Source: Desulfobacteraceae bacterium
GTDB lineage: Bacteria; Desulfobacterota; Desulfobacteria; Desulfobacterales; UBA5852
Length of the DNA: 64,000 nt
Direction of reading: 5' to 3'
Assembly (NCBI GenBank): GCA_014237395.1
Contig: JABZFP010000008.1
Span: 58,151 to 122,150 of the forward strand
The position numbers were made by a program, and so were the translations under genes. Below, in pieces: positions 34,282 to 43,373 of this stretch. Positions within the stretch are counted from its first letter, which is position 1; each line of letters opens with the position of its first letter. The notes beneath the pieces are model-generated. The model saw nothing but the letters and a program-made list of their open reading frames with translations. It made no database searches and had not been told where the DNA came from.

Positions 34282-34764
34282 ATGATCGGATCGAAAATTT
34301 TATTGGTCGATGATGAGGTTATTTTTGCCCGCAACATGGAAACACTGCTGGATGCCCGAGGCTACCGTTCCAAGGCGGTCACCAGCGGCGCCGAGGCTGT
34401 CCGGGCACTTGAAACCGAGGATTTTGACGTGGTCGTGCTGGATCTGAAAATGCCGGGGATGGACGGCCTGACCACCTTGAAAGAAATCAAGAAGCTGGGC
34501 CTTTTCACCCAGACCCTGATTCTCACAGGCCACGGATCCATTGATTCGGCCCTGGAAGCCATCAAACTGGGCGCCTACGATTATCTGACCAAACCCTGTC
34601 AGATCAGCGAACTGGTCGAAAAAATCGAAGGGGCCTGGGAAATCAAGGATGACCTCAAACGCCAGGACATCTCAGAAAAGACGCGGAAGCCGGTCGAATC
34701 CCCGCGGGACGCAAAGCAGGGGGTTGCCGATAGCGCCCGGCCGATAACGATTACTCTCGGTTAA
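34282..34764 (+). CDS. Receiver-only response regulator
   Basis: A 160-residue protein made of one receiver domain: KILLVDDEVIFARNM, phospho-acceptor Asp in VVLDLKMPGMDG, LILTGHGSID and the conserved Lys in YLTKPCQI. The last 35 residues are a polar tail without a known output domain. Such proteins work as phosphate shuttles or by protein contact. It follows the sensor kinase by 63 bases with an AAAGGAGG ribosome site; the adjacent ATG 34279 is an equal start option. Confidence 0.88.
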   Translation: MIGSKILLVDDEVIFARNMETLLDARGYRSKAVTSGAEAVRALETEDFDVVVLDLKMPGMDGLTTLKEIKKLGLFTQTLILTGHGSIDSALEAIKLGAYDYLTKPCQISELVEKIEGAWEIKDDLKRQDISEKTRKPVESPRDAKQGVADSARPITITLG

Positions 34765-34774
34765 AGAGGCCTGC

Positions 34775-35176
34775 ATGGCACTCAGCACGGTGTGGATGAC
34801 GCACTGGAAAGCACGCGTCCAGGTTCTGGAAACAGAGATCAAAGCGCTCTTGCTGGCCAGCCGGGACCCCCGGGTCCCCTGGCAAGCCAAAGCCGTGGTG
34901 GCGCTTGTGGTGGCCTATGCCGCCAGCCCCATTGACCTGATCCCGGATTTTATTCCGGTACTGGGCTATCTGGATGATCTGATCATCCTGCCGTTGGGCA
35001 TCCTGCTCGCACTGAAAATGATCCCCGAAGATGTCATGAAGCGCTGCCGTTGCGCGGCGAACGCGGTACCAACCGATGAAAGCGAAAGTGGCATTCGCGG
35101 TACGATTCTCGTTCTCACGCTTTGGGGGTTGACCCTGATCGGAGCCGTTGTAATCGCCCGCCGGTGGACAAACTGA
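34775..35176 (+). CDS. DUF1232 (YkvA-like) membrane protein
   Basis: A 133-residue protein with the DUF1232 motif WQAKAVVALVVAYAASPIDLIPDFIPVLGYLDD, followed by LIILPLGILLALKMIP; a second hydrophobic helix near 110-128 ends the protein. The family is small, widespread and of unknown function, with some members linked to envelope stress. It starts 11 bases after the receiver gene, so it is probably in that transcript. Confidence 0.82.
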   Translation: MALSTVWMTHWKARVQVLETEIKALLLASRDPRVPWQAKAVVALVVAYAASPIDLIPDFIPVLGYLDDLIILPLGILLALKMIPEDVMKRCRCAANAVPTDESESGIRGTILVLTLWGLTLIGAVVIARRWTN

Positions 35177-35357
35177 CCGCCATGGGATGCCATCCCGGCA
35201 GGCATTGCAACACGCAATTGTTTCCTTCGCTGGTCCTTGTCCGGGAAATCCATTCCCCTTTTCAAATTTCGGCGCCCCTGCTATGGTATGCCATCGGGAT
35301 GAAGATGGTCGCATGTAATCCCACCATCAACGCTTCCTGCAACCGGGACGACCCATC

Positions 35358-36827
35358 GTGAATGATTTGGAACTCAGCCTGCGTGAAAAAGAATTGCGCT
35401 GCCTGCTGGATTTATCCCGCCTGGTGGAAACACCGGGCATTGCACTCGACGACATCCTGGCGGGGACGGTCCAAATTCTTCCGGCGGCCATGAAATACCC
35501 CGAGATTTCCTACGCGCGATTGACCCTGATGGATCATTGTCATCAAACGGCCAATTTCAGAGAGACCGAATGGTGCCTCTCGTCACCGGTCAAAATTCAC
35601 GGGGAAGTTCAAGGGACGCTGACAGTCGGGTACCTTGAAGAACGTCCTCTTCTGGATGAAGGCCCTTTCGCCGCTGAAAAGCGCAACCTTCTGGATGCGG
35701 TTGCCGAACGCATCGGCAAAATCGTCGAGCGCAAATTGGCCACAGCGGCATTGGCCAAAAGCGAAAAGCGCCTCAACGACATCGTCGAAAATGCCCTGGT
35801 GGGCATCAGCATCGTTCAGGAAGGACACGAAGTATACCGGAACCCCGAATTGCGGCGGTTGATCGGAGAAGTGCCGGACGGCGCCACCTTTCTTGAGTTG
35901 TCCCATGTCCACTCTGACGATCGCAAAAAAGTTAAAGCGTCTTTCGAAGCGTTGATGTCCGGCCAGTTGCCGCGCGTCGACATGGTATGCCGGTTCTACC
36001 CGCGCATGCATCAGAAGTCCTCCTTGAAGTGGCTCTATTGCCGTGCCACCCGGATCGACTATCGTAATAAGGATGCCGTGCTGATGAATCTGATGGACAT
36101 CACGCCGGCCAAAGAGATGGAGCGGATGCTGCGGATCCAGGACAAAATGTCTTCCCTGGGACGGGTGGCCGCAGGCATTGCCCATGAAATCCGCAACCCC
36201 CTCTCCGGGATCAACATCTACATCAACACCCTTGAGAAACTCCTCCGCAAACCCGGGCAAGAAGAAAAAATCGACGGCATTCTCGCCCAACTCAAGTCAG
36301 CCTCCACCAAGATCGAAAACGTCATCCGGCGTGTCTATGATTTTGCCCGCCCCACCGAACCCCAATTCGAATCGGCCGATATCAATCACCCGGTAAGGGA
36401 GGCCATCGATCTGGCCGCCGCCATCCTTCGGAAAAAAGGCGTTCAGGTGGAAACCGATTTGGCCGGTAACCTTCCCTTGTCCCGCTTTGACGCCCAACTG
36501 ATTGAACAGGTCTTGCTCAACCTGATCACGAATGCGGCGGAAACCCTCAACCATGAGGAGACACCCGGTCGCATCGGCATCCAGACCCGGCAGCAGGGCC
36601 GCCAGGTCCGTATCCGCGTCGAAGATTCCGGCGATGGCATCCCCGAGGACCTGCGGGAAAAAATTTTCGACCCCTTTTACACCACCAAGCATGGCAGCAG
36701 TGGTATCGGCTTGAGCATTAGCCAGCGAATTGTCGAAGATCATGGGGGAACCCTGACCGTCGAGCCCGGTCAATGGGGAGGCGCTGCATTTACGATTACG
36801 CTGCCCGTCGCCGAAGGACCGACATGA
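35358..36827 (+). CDS. Soluble sensor histidine kinase with PAS domain
   Basis: A 489-residue kinase without membrane segments. Residues 1-130 form a GAF-like region, 140-260 a PAS domain (KRLNDIVENALVGISIV), and the core has H276 in AAGIAHEIRNPLSG, N-box LITNAAETL, DSGDGIP and SSGIGLSISQRIVE. It should sense a cytosolic signal. Its stop overlaps the start of the next NtrC-type regulator (ATGA), making a certain operon pair. No sigma54-type promoter was found before it. Confidence 0.92.
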   Translation: MNDLELSLREKELRCLLDLSRLVETPGIALDDILAGTVQILPAAMKYPEISYARLTLMDHCHQTANFRETEWCLSSPVKIHGEVQGTLTVGYLEERPLLDEGPFAAEKRNLLDAVAERIGKIVERKLATAALAKSEKRLNDIVENALVGISIVQEGHEVYRNPELRRLIGEVPDGATFLELSHVHSDDRKKVKASFEALMSGQLPRVDMVCRFYPRMHQKSSLKWLYCRATRIDYRNKDAVLMNLMDITPAKEMERMLRIQDKMSSLGRVAAGIAHEIRNPLSGINIYINTLEKLLRKPGQEEKIDGILAQLKSASTKIENVIRRVYDFARPTEPQFESADINHPVREAIDLAAAILRKKGVQVETDLAGNLPLSRFDAQLIEQVLLNLITNAAETLNHEETPGRIGIQTRQQGRQVRIRVEDSGDGIPEDLREKIFDPFYTTKHGSSGIGLSISQRIVEDHGGTLTVEPGQWGGAAFTITLPVAEGPT

Positions 36828-38215
36828 CCACCATCCGCTACCACCTGTTTATCGTCGATGATGAACCCACCATCCGCGACGGTATCGCGCTGGCCCTGGG
36901 GGAGGACTACCGCATCACCGGTTTTGCCACTGCGGAAGATGCGCTCGCCGATTTGGAAAAGGCCGCGCCCGATCTCGTACTGCTGGATATCGGGTTGCCG
37001 GGCATGAACGGCATCGAAGCGCTGGCAAACATCAAGCGTTGCGATCCGCACATCCTGGTGATCATGATCACCGCCTACGAAGATCTTGACGGCGTCATTA
37101 AATCCATGAAACTCGGCGCCCATGACTATGTGGTCAAACCCCTCCAGATGGATCAGCTCGAGTTGACCATCGCGAATGCCCTGGAGACCATCCGCCTGCG
37201 CAAGGAGGTGCAAACACTTCAGGCCCAATACCTCCACGAAAACATGCCGCTCTTTATCGGGGAAAGCAACGCCATCCAGGGGGTCATGGACCTCATCCAA
37301 CGCGTCTCCCGCAGTGCCGACACACCCATTCTGATCGAAGGCGAAACCGGCACCGGCAAGGAACTCATGGCCAGCGCCATTCATTACCACAGCCCGCTTT
37401 TCAAGGGTCCTTTCGTGGCCGTCAACTGCGCCGCGATCCCCAAGGAACTCGTGGAAAGCGAACTCTTCGGCTATCGGGGCGGGGCCTTCAGCGGCGCGCG
37501 CGAGTCCGGCAAAACCGGCCTGGTGGAAACCGCCCACAACGGCACCCTGTTTCTCGATGAAATCGGCGACCTGAGCCCCGAATCCCAGGCCAAACTGCTG
37601 CGCTTTCTCGAATCCGGTACGTTCTACCGGGTCGGCGAAACAAAAGCCACCCGTGTGGCCGTGCGTATCGTTTCCGCGACCAACCGGGACCTGGCCCGGA
37701 TGATGGCCGACGGTCTTTTCCGCCAGGATCTGTACTTTCGCTTAGGCGTCATCAAAATCCAGGCGCCCTCGCTCAAGGACCGGCCTGATGACATTCTGCC
37801 GTTGGCCAAACACTATCTGGCCCATTTCAACACGAAATTCGGAACCGCCTTCCGGGGCTTTTCCCCGGAAGCGGAGCAGGCCCTGCGCCAGCATCCCTGG
37901 ACCGGCAATGTCCGCGAACTGAAAAATATGACGGAAAAAGCCGCCCTGACCGGCGGCCACGAATACCTGACACCCCAGGACCTGGGTTTGGAACACCCCC
38001 ATGATGCGAATACCTGCGATCCGGCAACCTGGCTTCAAATCCTGCCATCCCTGCCGCCCGAGGGCATGAATCTGCCCAAAACACTGGAACAAATTGAGCG
38101 TCATTTTATCCTGCAGGCCTTGCAACACAGCAAGAACAATGAAAGCCAGGCCGCGCGTCTCCTAACGCTCAACCATCACACCTTTCGCTACCGCCACAAG
38201 AAATTAGTGCCCTAG
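36824..38215 (+). CDS. NtrC-type response regulator with GAFSGA loop
   Basis: A 463-residue activator: receiver domain (LFIVDDEPTIRDG, phospho-acceptor in LLDIGLPGMNG), AAA+ domain with Walker A GETGTGKE and Walker B GTLFLDEIGDL, and a C-terminal Fis-type HTH (NNESQAARLLTLNHHTFRYRHKKL) that ends unusually early. The sigma54-contact loop reads GAFSGA (220-225), with Ser for the near-invariant Thr. Ser is a mild change, but the Thr is known to matter for sigma54 contact. Start ATG 36824 overlaps the kinase stop. Confidence 0.92.
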   Translation: MTTIRYHLFIVDDEPTIRDGIALALGEDYRITGFATAEDALADLEKAAPDLVLLDIGLPGMNGIEALANIKRCDPHILVIMITAYEDLDGVIKSMKLGAHDYVVKPLQMDQLELTIANALETIRLRKEVQTLQAQYLHENMPLFIGESNAIQGVMDLIQRVSRSADTPILIEGETGTGKELMASAIHYHSPLFKGPFVAVNCAAIPKELVESELFGYRGGAFSGARESGKTGLVETAHNGTLFLDEIGDLSPESQAKLLRFLESGTFYRVGETKATRVAVRIVSATNRDLARMMADGLFRQDLYFRLGVIKIQAPSLKDRPDDILPLAKHYLAHFNTKFGTAFRGFSPEAEQALRQHPWTGNVRELKNMTEKAALTGGHEYLTPQDLGLEHPHDANTCDPATWLQILPSLPPEGMNLPKTLEQIERHFILQALQHSKNNESQAARLLTLNHHTFRYRHKKLVP

Positions 38216-38260
38216 CGCCCGCCCGATTCACCTCCATGAAACCGGCACAGGGTGTCCGCG

Positions 38261-38300
38261 CGCCGCCGGCCGATTCTCATCCGCGCCATGGCGGCGTTTT
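38261..38300 (+). terminator. Terminator candidate after the NtrC-type gene
   Basis: CGCCGCC (38261-38267) can pair with GGCGGCG (38290-38296), followed by TTTTCGC. The loop is long (22 nt). It lies between two transcription units in the 38216-38525 gap. Confidence 0.4.
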
Positions 38301-38421
38301 CGCAATCCTTCAATTTGTGAATTCGCACTTTTGCTAAATTTTGCCATCCCCTCCCTCCCCTGCACCACCATCATATAACTTATCTAATTGTATTTTTTGA
38401 TAAATTTAATATTTTTATACA

Positions 38422-38438
38422 ATGGCATATTTTCTGCT
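38422..38438 (+). promoter_or_regulatory. Sigma54-like promoter of the PatZ-like gene
   Basis: ATGGCATATTTTCTGCT has GG and GC in exact -24/-12 spacing. It lies in very AT-rich DNA 88 bases before ATG 38526. Confidence 0.6.
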
Positions 38439-38525
38439 CAAGCACCTAGTCGGTATTCCGGGACGCAGGGGGAAATGCACGGATCGATTGCTGATGATGG
38501 CCATGCCAATAGACAGGGAGCTGTT

Positions 38526-41264
38526 ATGACCAATCCACTACTTGAAAAATTTTTTTCGCCGAAATCGGTCGCCGTGGTCGGGGCCAGCGACACGCCCGGA
38601 CGGGTCGGCTATGCCGTGATTCGCAATATGATCGCCGGGGGGTTTCCGGGCCGTATCCATCCCGTCAACCCCGCCCGGAAAAAAGTCAACGGCATCAGCG
38701 CCTATCCCAACCTCACGGCCATAGGGGACGCCATCGATCTGGCCGTCATCGCCACGCCCATCGAGCGTGTCCGGGCCGTTATCGCAGACTGCGCCGCGGC
38801 CGGCATCGGCAACGCCATTGTGCTCTCGGCCGGTGGAAGAGAAACCGGCCCCGCCGGCGAACGCATCGAGAAGGAGATCCTGGAGGCGGCCCGCCAAGCC
38901 CCCCTGCGCATGATCGGCCCCAACTGCGTCGGCGTCATTTCAACCGCCGCCCGCCTGAACACGAGCTTTCTGGACCGCATGCCGCCGGCCGGGAATATCG
39001 CTTTCATTTCCCAGAGCGGCGCCATGTGCCTGGCCATCCTTGACCGGGCGGCCCGCGAGCGCATCGGATTTCGCCATTTCGTCAGTATCGGATCCATGCT
39101 GGACGTGGATTTCGGCGACGTGCTCAATCACTTCAGCGGCGATGCCAATGTGCGCGCCATCGTTTTGTACGTCGAACATATCACTGCCGCCCGCAAGTTC
39201 ATGAGCGCCGCCCGGGCGGTCTCCCGCCTCAAGCCGGTCATCGCCCTCAAGGCCGGCCGCTCAAAGTCGGGCGCGGCCGCAGCCTATTCTCACACCGGTG
39301 CCCTGACGGGCGCGGATGACGTCTATCGCGCCGCATTTGCCCGGGCCGGCATCACCCAGGTGGACACCATCGAAGCGCTCTTCGATTGCACCGAGCTGAT
39401 TGCCAAGCAGCCTTTGCCGGCCGGGCCCCGCCTGGCCGTCATTACCAATGGCGGCGGTCCGGGTGTCATGGCGATGGATGCCATCGAACAGTTGGGCCTG
39501 CAGCCAGCCCGGCTTTCGTCGGAAACCATGACCAAGCTGGATGGGATTCTGCCTGCCTTCTGGAGTCGCGGCAACCCCATCGATATTATCGGCGACGCCT
39601 CCCCGGAACGCTGGCGTCAGGCCGTGGAAATCTGTGCCGCCGATCCCGCTATCGATGGGTTGGTCATCATCTTCATCCCCCAGGCGTTGAGCAATGCCGC
39701 AGCGGTATCCGATGCGATTATCGACTATCTGCAGCAAAAACCAAAATTTCCGGTTTTTGCCGTATGGATGGGGGGGGAATCCGTGGCCCGGTCGGTCTAC
39801 CAGTTCAATGCCCAGGGCTTCCCCACATATGAAACACCCGAGCGGGCCGTGGCCGCCTTCCAGCGTCTCCATACCCATCGCACCCGCCAGAAAATGCTGC
39901 AGGAAATACCCGGCACGTTTTCTTCCGAATTAACGGTCAACCGCAAACGGGGCCGGGAATTCGTCGACAAGATGCTGGCCGACGGCCTCTCTTCCCTGGG
40001 GGAACTGGACGCCAAACCCATCCTTGCCGCCTATGGCATTCCGATCAACCCGGTCAAACTGGCCGGGACACCGTCGGAGGCTGTCCGCCTGGCCGATCAG
40101 ATCGGATACCCGGTCGTGTTGAAGATCGTATCGCCGGATATCGTTCACAAGTCCGAGACCGGCGGCATCGTTTTGGGTGTCGAAAACGCCGTCGGCGTCC
40201 AAAAAGCCTACGACGAGATCATGGCCAAGGCCGCCGGAAGCAATCCCCGCGCCGTCGTCACCGGCGTCTCGGTGCAGCCCATGCTTTACGGCGCAGCCTA
40301 CGAACTCATTTTCGGCAGCCGTCGCGACCCGGTGTTTGGTCCGGTCGTCGTCTTCGGTGCGGGCGGTATTTTTACCGAAATTCTGTGCGACCGCGCCATC
40401 GGTCTGCCCCCCCTCAACCGCGCGCTGGCGCGACAACTGATCGAATCAACCCGCATCGCCGCCCTGCTCAAGGGATACCGGGGACAACCGGCCGTCTCCC
40501 TGGAACATATCGAAGAGATCCTGATCCGGCTAAGCCGCCTGGTCACCGATATTCCCGAAATCGCCGAACTCGATATCAACCCGGCCATTATCGTGGGGGA
40601 CCGCATCCGGGCCGTGGATGCCCGCATCCGTCTTGACGCCGCCACCGAAAAATCCCCCGATCATCTCGTGATCAGCCCCTATCCGCATGAACTGGAGGAA
40701 CGGGTGGTCACCCGCAAAGGGCTGCACCTGCTGCTTCGGCCGATCAAGCCGGAAGACGCGCCGCTCTTTGACCGGCTGTTCAGCACCCTTTCTCCGGCAA
40801 GCATTTACTTCCGGTTTTTCAGCCCTCTGAAGCGCATCTCGCCCGAAATGCTGGCCCGGTTCACACAGATCGATTATGGCCGTGATATGGCCCTTGTGGC
40901 CATCTCCGAATCGGGTCAAACAGAAGAAATGCTCGGTGCCGCACGGTTGATTCGGGAACCCAGCTTGACCAAGGCCGAGTTTTCCATCATGGTCGCCGAC
41001 GCACTGCATGGCCAGGGCATCGGCGCGGCGCTCTTGCAAAAATTGATCACATCCGCCCGCACCCTCGGCATCAAAACGCTCGTTGGCTACGTCCTCCCGG
41101 ACAACACCCAAATGCTGCGTCTGGGCCGCAAAACCGGCTTCAGCCAGCGAACCAACCGCGAAATGGGCGCCCTGGAATTGACCATCGACATCCCATCGGT
41201 GGCCATCGGCACCACGTCCAGCGCTGATGCGTCCAGCCATTGCCGGCAAGCGCTGACCGTTTGA
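38526..41264 (+). CDS. ADP-forming acyl-CoA synthetase fused to GNAT (PatZ/Pat-like)
   Basis: A 912-residue protein: CoA-binding domain (SVAVVGASDTPGRVGY near 14), succinyl-CoA-ligase-like domains, ATP-grasp domain (about 480-700, GYPVVLKIVSPDIVHKSETGGI) and a C-terminal GNAT domain (from about 735; GQGIGAALLQ near 829). This is the layout of E. coli PatZ and Salmonella Pat, which acetylate acetyl-CoA synthetase. As I recall, Pat lacks the phosphohistidine of true ADP-forming synthetases; here His256 in AYSHTGALTG is present, so acetate-CoA ligase activity may be retained. ATG 38526 is chosen, downstream of the sigma54-like promoter; the frame upstream is non-coding. Confidence 0.92.
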   Translation: MTNPLLEKFFSPKSVAVVGASDTPGRVGYAVIRNMIAGGFPGRIHPVNPARKKVNGISAYPNLTAIGDAIDLAVIATPIERVRAVIADCAAAGIGNAIVLSAGGRETGPAGERIEKEILEAARQAPLRMIGPNCVGVISTAARLNTSFLDRMPPAGNIAFISQSGAMCLAILDRAARERIGFRHFVSIGSMLDVDFGDVLNHFSGDANVRAIVLYVEHITAARKFMSAARAVSRLKPVIALKAGRSKSGAAAAYSHTGALTGADDVYRAAFARAGITQVDTIEALFDCTELIAKQPLPAGPRLAVITNGGGPGVMAMDAIEQLGLQPARLSSETMTKLDGILPAFWSRGNPIDIIGDASPERWRQAVEICAADPAIDGLVIIFIPQALSNAAAVSDAIIDYLQQKPKFPVFAVWMGGESVARSVYQFNAQGFPTYETPERAVAAFQRLHTHRTRQKMLQEIPGTFSSELTVNRKRGREFVDKMLADGLSSLGELDAKPILAAYGIPINPVKLAGTPSEAVRLADQIGYPVVLKIVSPDIVHKSETGGIVLGVENAVGVQKAYDEIMAKAAGSNPRAVVTGVSVQPMLYGAAYELIFGSRRDPVFGPVVVFGAGGIFTEILCDRAIGLPPLNRALARQLIESTRIAALLKGYRGQPAVSLEHIEEILIRLSRLVTDIPEIAELDINPAIIVGDRIRAVDARIRLDAATEKSPDHLVISPYPHELEERVVTRKGLHLLLRPIKPEDAPLFDRLFSTLSPASIYFRFFSPLKRISPEMLARFTQIDYGRDMALVAISESGQTEEMLGAARLIREPSLTKAEFSIMVADALHGQGIGAALLQKLITSARTLGIKTLVGYVLPDNTQMLRLGRKTGFSQRTNREMGALELTIDIPSVAIGTTSSADASSHCRQALTV

Positions 41265-41276
41265 AGGAAATGGACC

Positions 41277-41696
41277 ATGACATCCCAAACGAATTTTGGA
41301 AATCTCATGAAACTGAAAGACAAGCACATCCTGCTGGTGGACGACGATGCCTGGATCAGGGACGCCATGTCCATCTCGCTGGGTTGCGAAGGCTGCCGCG
41401 TCACGACCGCCGAATCCGCCCGTGAGGGCCTGCGTGTCCTGCGCCAGGGAGGGGTCGATATTCTCATATGCGATTATCAGCTCCCGGATCGCGACGGCCT
41501 CGATCTGCTCAGTGAAGCCAAAAGACTGGCACCGGACGTTCCCATGATTCTGATAACAGCCTTTGGATCGCGGGAGCTCTATGCCAAAGCCGCCGCCATC
41601 GGCGTGGATATCTTCATTGATAAACCCTTCAACTCCCAGACGATCGAACACGCCATTATCAGGCTGCTGGAAGATCGACCAAACCCGGCATCCTAA
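41277..41696 (+). CDS. Receiver-only response regulator
   Basis: A 139-residue protein with one receiver domain: HILLVDDDAWIRDA, phospho-acceptor in ILICDYQLPDRDG, MILITAFGS and IDKPFNSQ. No output domain is seen. The ATG at 41277 has a GAAGGAA ribosome site; Met11 (41307) is an alternative. It starts 12 bases after the PatZ-like gene and is followed after 15 bases by the AcuB-like gene, so it may link phosphorelay signalling to acetylation control. Confidence 0.88.
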   Translation: MTSQTNFGNLMKLKDKHILLVDDDAWIRDAMSISLGCEGCRVTTAESAREGLRVLRQGGVDILICDYQLPDRDGLDLLSEAKRLAPDVPMILITAFGSRELYAKAAAIGVDIFIDKPFNSQTIEHAIIRLLEDRPNPAS

Positions 41697-41711
41697 CCAA
41701 GGAGGCGAACC

Positions 41712-42395
41712 ATGCTTGTACGCAACTGGATGAATCCAACCGTCATCAGCATCGAGGCCCAGGCATCCATGGCTGAGGCGCTCAATCTTTTAAAAGAAAA
41801 CCAGATCAAGACACTCCCCGTCTTCGATCGCGAAACACTGGTGGGCGTCGTGACCGACCGGGACCTCAAACGCGCCTCCGCTTCGGATGCCACCCTGCTG
41901 GAAATTCACGAGCTGCTGCATGCCCTCACACGGATCAAGGTCCGCGACATCATGAGCCGCAAGCCCATCACCATTCCAGATACCTACACGGTCGAAGAAG
42001 CGGCCGAGGTTCTGCGCGACCACCACATTTCCGGAGCGCCGGTGATGGACGCCAAAGGGCGTATAGTGGGCATGATATCCCAAAACGACCTGTTCAATGC
42101 TCTGATGTCTTTGACCGGTGTCAAACGCCGGGGCATCCACCTGGCGTTCGAGGTCGAAGACCGGCCGGGTTCCATCAAGGATCTGGCGGACATCATCCGG
42201 CGCTACGGCGGTCGCATGGCCAGCATTCTGTCGTCATACGACCGGGCCCCCCAGGGCTTCCGCCATGTCTACATCCGGGCCTATCAAGTGGACCGGGATA
42301 AAATCGGCGCCATGCTGGAAGAGCTGCAGTCCAACGCCAAGTTGCGCTACCTGGTGGATCATCGAGAAAAAAGACGGGAGATTTTCACCCCCTGA
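41712..42395 (+). CDS. CBS-pair and ACT domain protein (AcuB-like)
   Basis: A 227-residue protein with two CBS motifs (VRNWMNPTVISIEAQASMAEALNLLKENQIKTLPV and VRDIMSRKPITIPDTYTVEEAAEVLRDHHISGAPV) followed by a C-terminal ACT-like domain (GIHLAFEVEDRPGSIKDLADIIRRYGG). This is the architecture of Bacillus AcuB, part of the acuABC operon. CBS pairs bind AMP, ADP or ATP. It lies in the PatZ-like operon with an AAGGAGGCGAACC ribosome site, so nucleotide control of acetylation is a reasonable inference. Confidence 0.88.
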   Translation: MLVRNWMNPTVISIEAQASMAEALNLLKENQIKTLPVFDRETLVGVVTDRDLKRASASDATLLEIHELLHALTRIKVRDIMSRKPITIPDTYTVEEAAEVLRDHHISGAPVMDAKGRIVGMISQNDLFNALMSLTGVKRRGIHLAFEVEDRPGSIKDLADIIRRYGGRMASILSSYDRAPQGFRHVYIRAYQVDRDKIGAMLEELQSNAKLRYLVDHREKRREIFTP

Positions 42396-42467
42396 GGGGG
42401 CGTTTGCCGAGGCGTTTTCAGCAATGCTGACGTATCCGACATACCACTTAAACGAGGGAGATTCGAC

Positions 42468-42926
42468 ATGCAAGATATACGAAACATCATGGTGGCCGTG
42501 GATTTTTCGGCTATCAGCCAGCATCTCGTGGGCTGTGCCTGGGCCCTGGGCCAAAAAATCAATGCCACCATCGATCTTGTGAACGTCATCAATCAACGGG
42601 ATGTCGAAGCCCTCAGCAAGGTGGCCGATGTCACAACAGCCATTTCTTTTCCAGACCAGCTTAATGAAATGCGGGAAAACCGATTGACCGCCTTGATGGC
42701 GCTACTCTCCGATCTCGACATCCCGCCGGACGCCATCGGTCGCCATGTCCGGACCGGTATCCCCAGCGAGGTCCTGATCACGGCAATCAAGGAATTGGAT
42801 ATCGATCTGCTCATCATGGGAACCCGCGGACGGGGGCAATTCGCTGGAATGCTGTTCGGCTCGACCGCCGCCCGCATGCTGTCCAAATGCCCGGTGCCGC
42901 TGCTGACCCTGCGCAACGAATGGTAA
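42468..42926 (+). CDS. Universal stress protein, single domain
   Basis: A 152-residue USP starting NIMVAVDFSAISQHLVGCA, with the ATP loop GTRGRGQFAGMLFGSTAARML (G-x2-G-x9-GS). It should bind ATP. It follows the AcuB-like gene by 72 bases and is separated from the next USP by a PilZ gene. Ribosome site CGAGGGAGATTCGAC precedes ATG 42468. Confidence 0.88.
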   Translation: MQDIRNIMVAVDFSAISQHLVGCAWALGQKINATIDLVNVINQRDVEALSKVADVTTAISFPDQLNEMRENRLTALMALLSDLDIPPDAIGRHVRTGIPSEVLITAIKELDIDLLIMGTRGRGQFAGMLFGSTAARMLSKCPVPLLTLRNEW

Positions 42927-42991
42927 ACCCCTTGGAAACGCATGATCGGGCGGGACGATCGTCCTTTTTGAATATCCAGGGAAGGAACATC

Positions 42992-43315
42992 ATGACAATC
43001 AACGTAAGACGAAAAATGCTGCGACGCTATATGACCTATCCCATCGTGTTCGGCTCCCAGAATTCGGAGACCTGCCATCAGGGAAAAATGGTGGACATTA
43101 GCCATCGTGGCATGCAGTTTGACTCCCCGATCGCAATCGATCCGGGAGACCGGGTATGGATTCGCCAGGCGCCTGTGGAGGCCTCGTTGAAGAAGATACC
43201 CGCTCACGACAGGATCGAAGCCACCGTCTGCTGGTGCATGAGGGCTGTAGGGATTGGCAATCAGCCATTTTCGGTAGGGGTGACATTTGGCAGCAACGGA
43301 ATGGAATCTCTTTGA
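42992..43315 (+). CDS. PilZ-domain protein (candidate c-di-GMP receptor)
   Basis: A 107-residue protein starting at ATG 42992 behind GGAAGGAAC. It carries the PilZ signature: RRKMLRRYMTYPIVF near the N-terminus and VDISHRGMQF (D-x-S-x2-G), followed by PGDRVWIR. These residues usually bind cyclic di-GMP. The frame open further upstream (to 42887) overlaps the USP and is not coding. Its place between stress-protein genes hints at a link between motility or attachment and stasis; inference only. Confidence 0.78.
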   Translation: MTINVRRKMLRRYMTYPIVFGSQNSETCHQGKMVDISHRGMQFDSPIAIDPGDRVWIRQAPVEASLKKIPAHDRIEATVCWCMRAVGIGNQPFSVGVTFGSNGMESL

Positions 43316-43373
43316 AGCACATAGATTCCAAGGGAAGAAAAGCACACACAATCATTTCACATGAGAGGCAACG

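Noticed and set aside
42942..42966. Short GATCG/CGATC hairpin with CTTTTT after the USP at 42468
   Set aside because: Five-base stem only; too weak to call a terminator.
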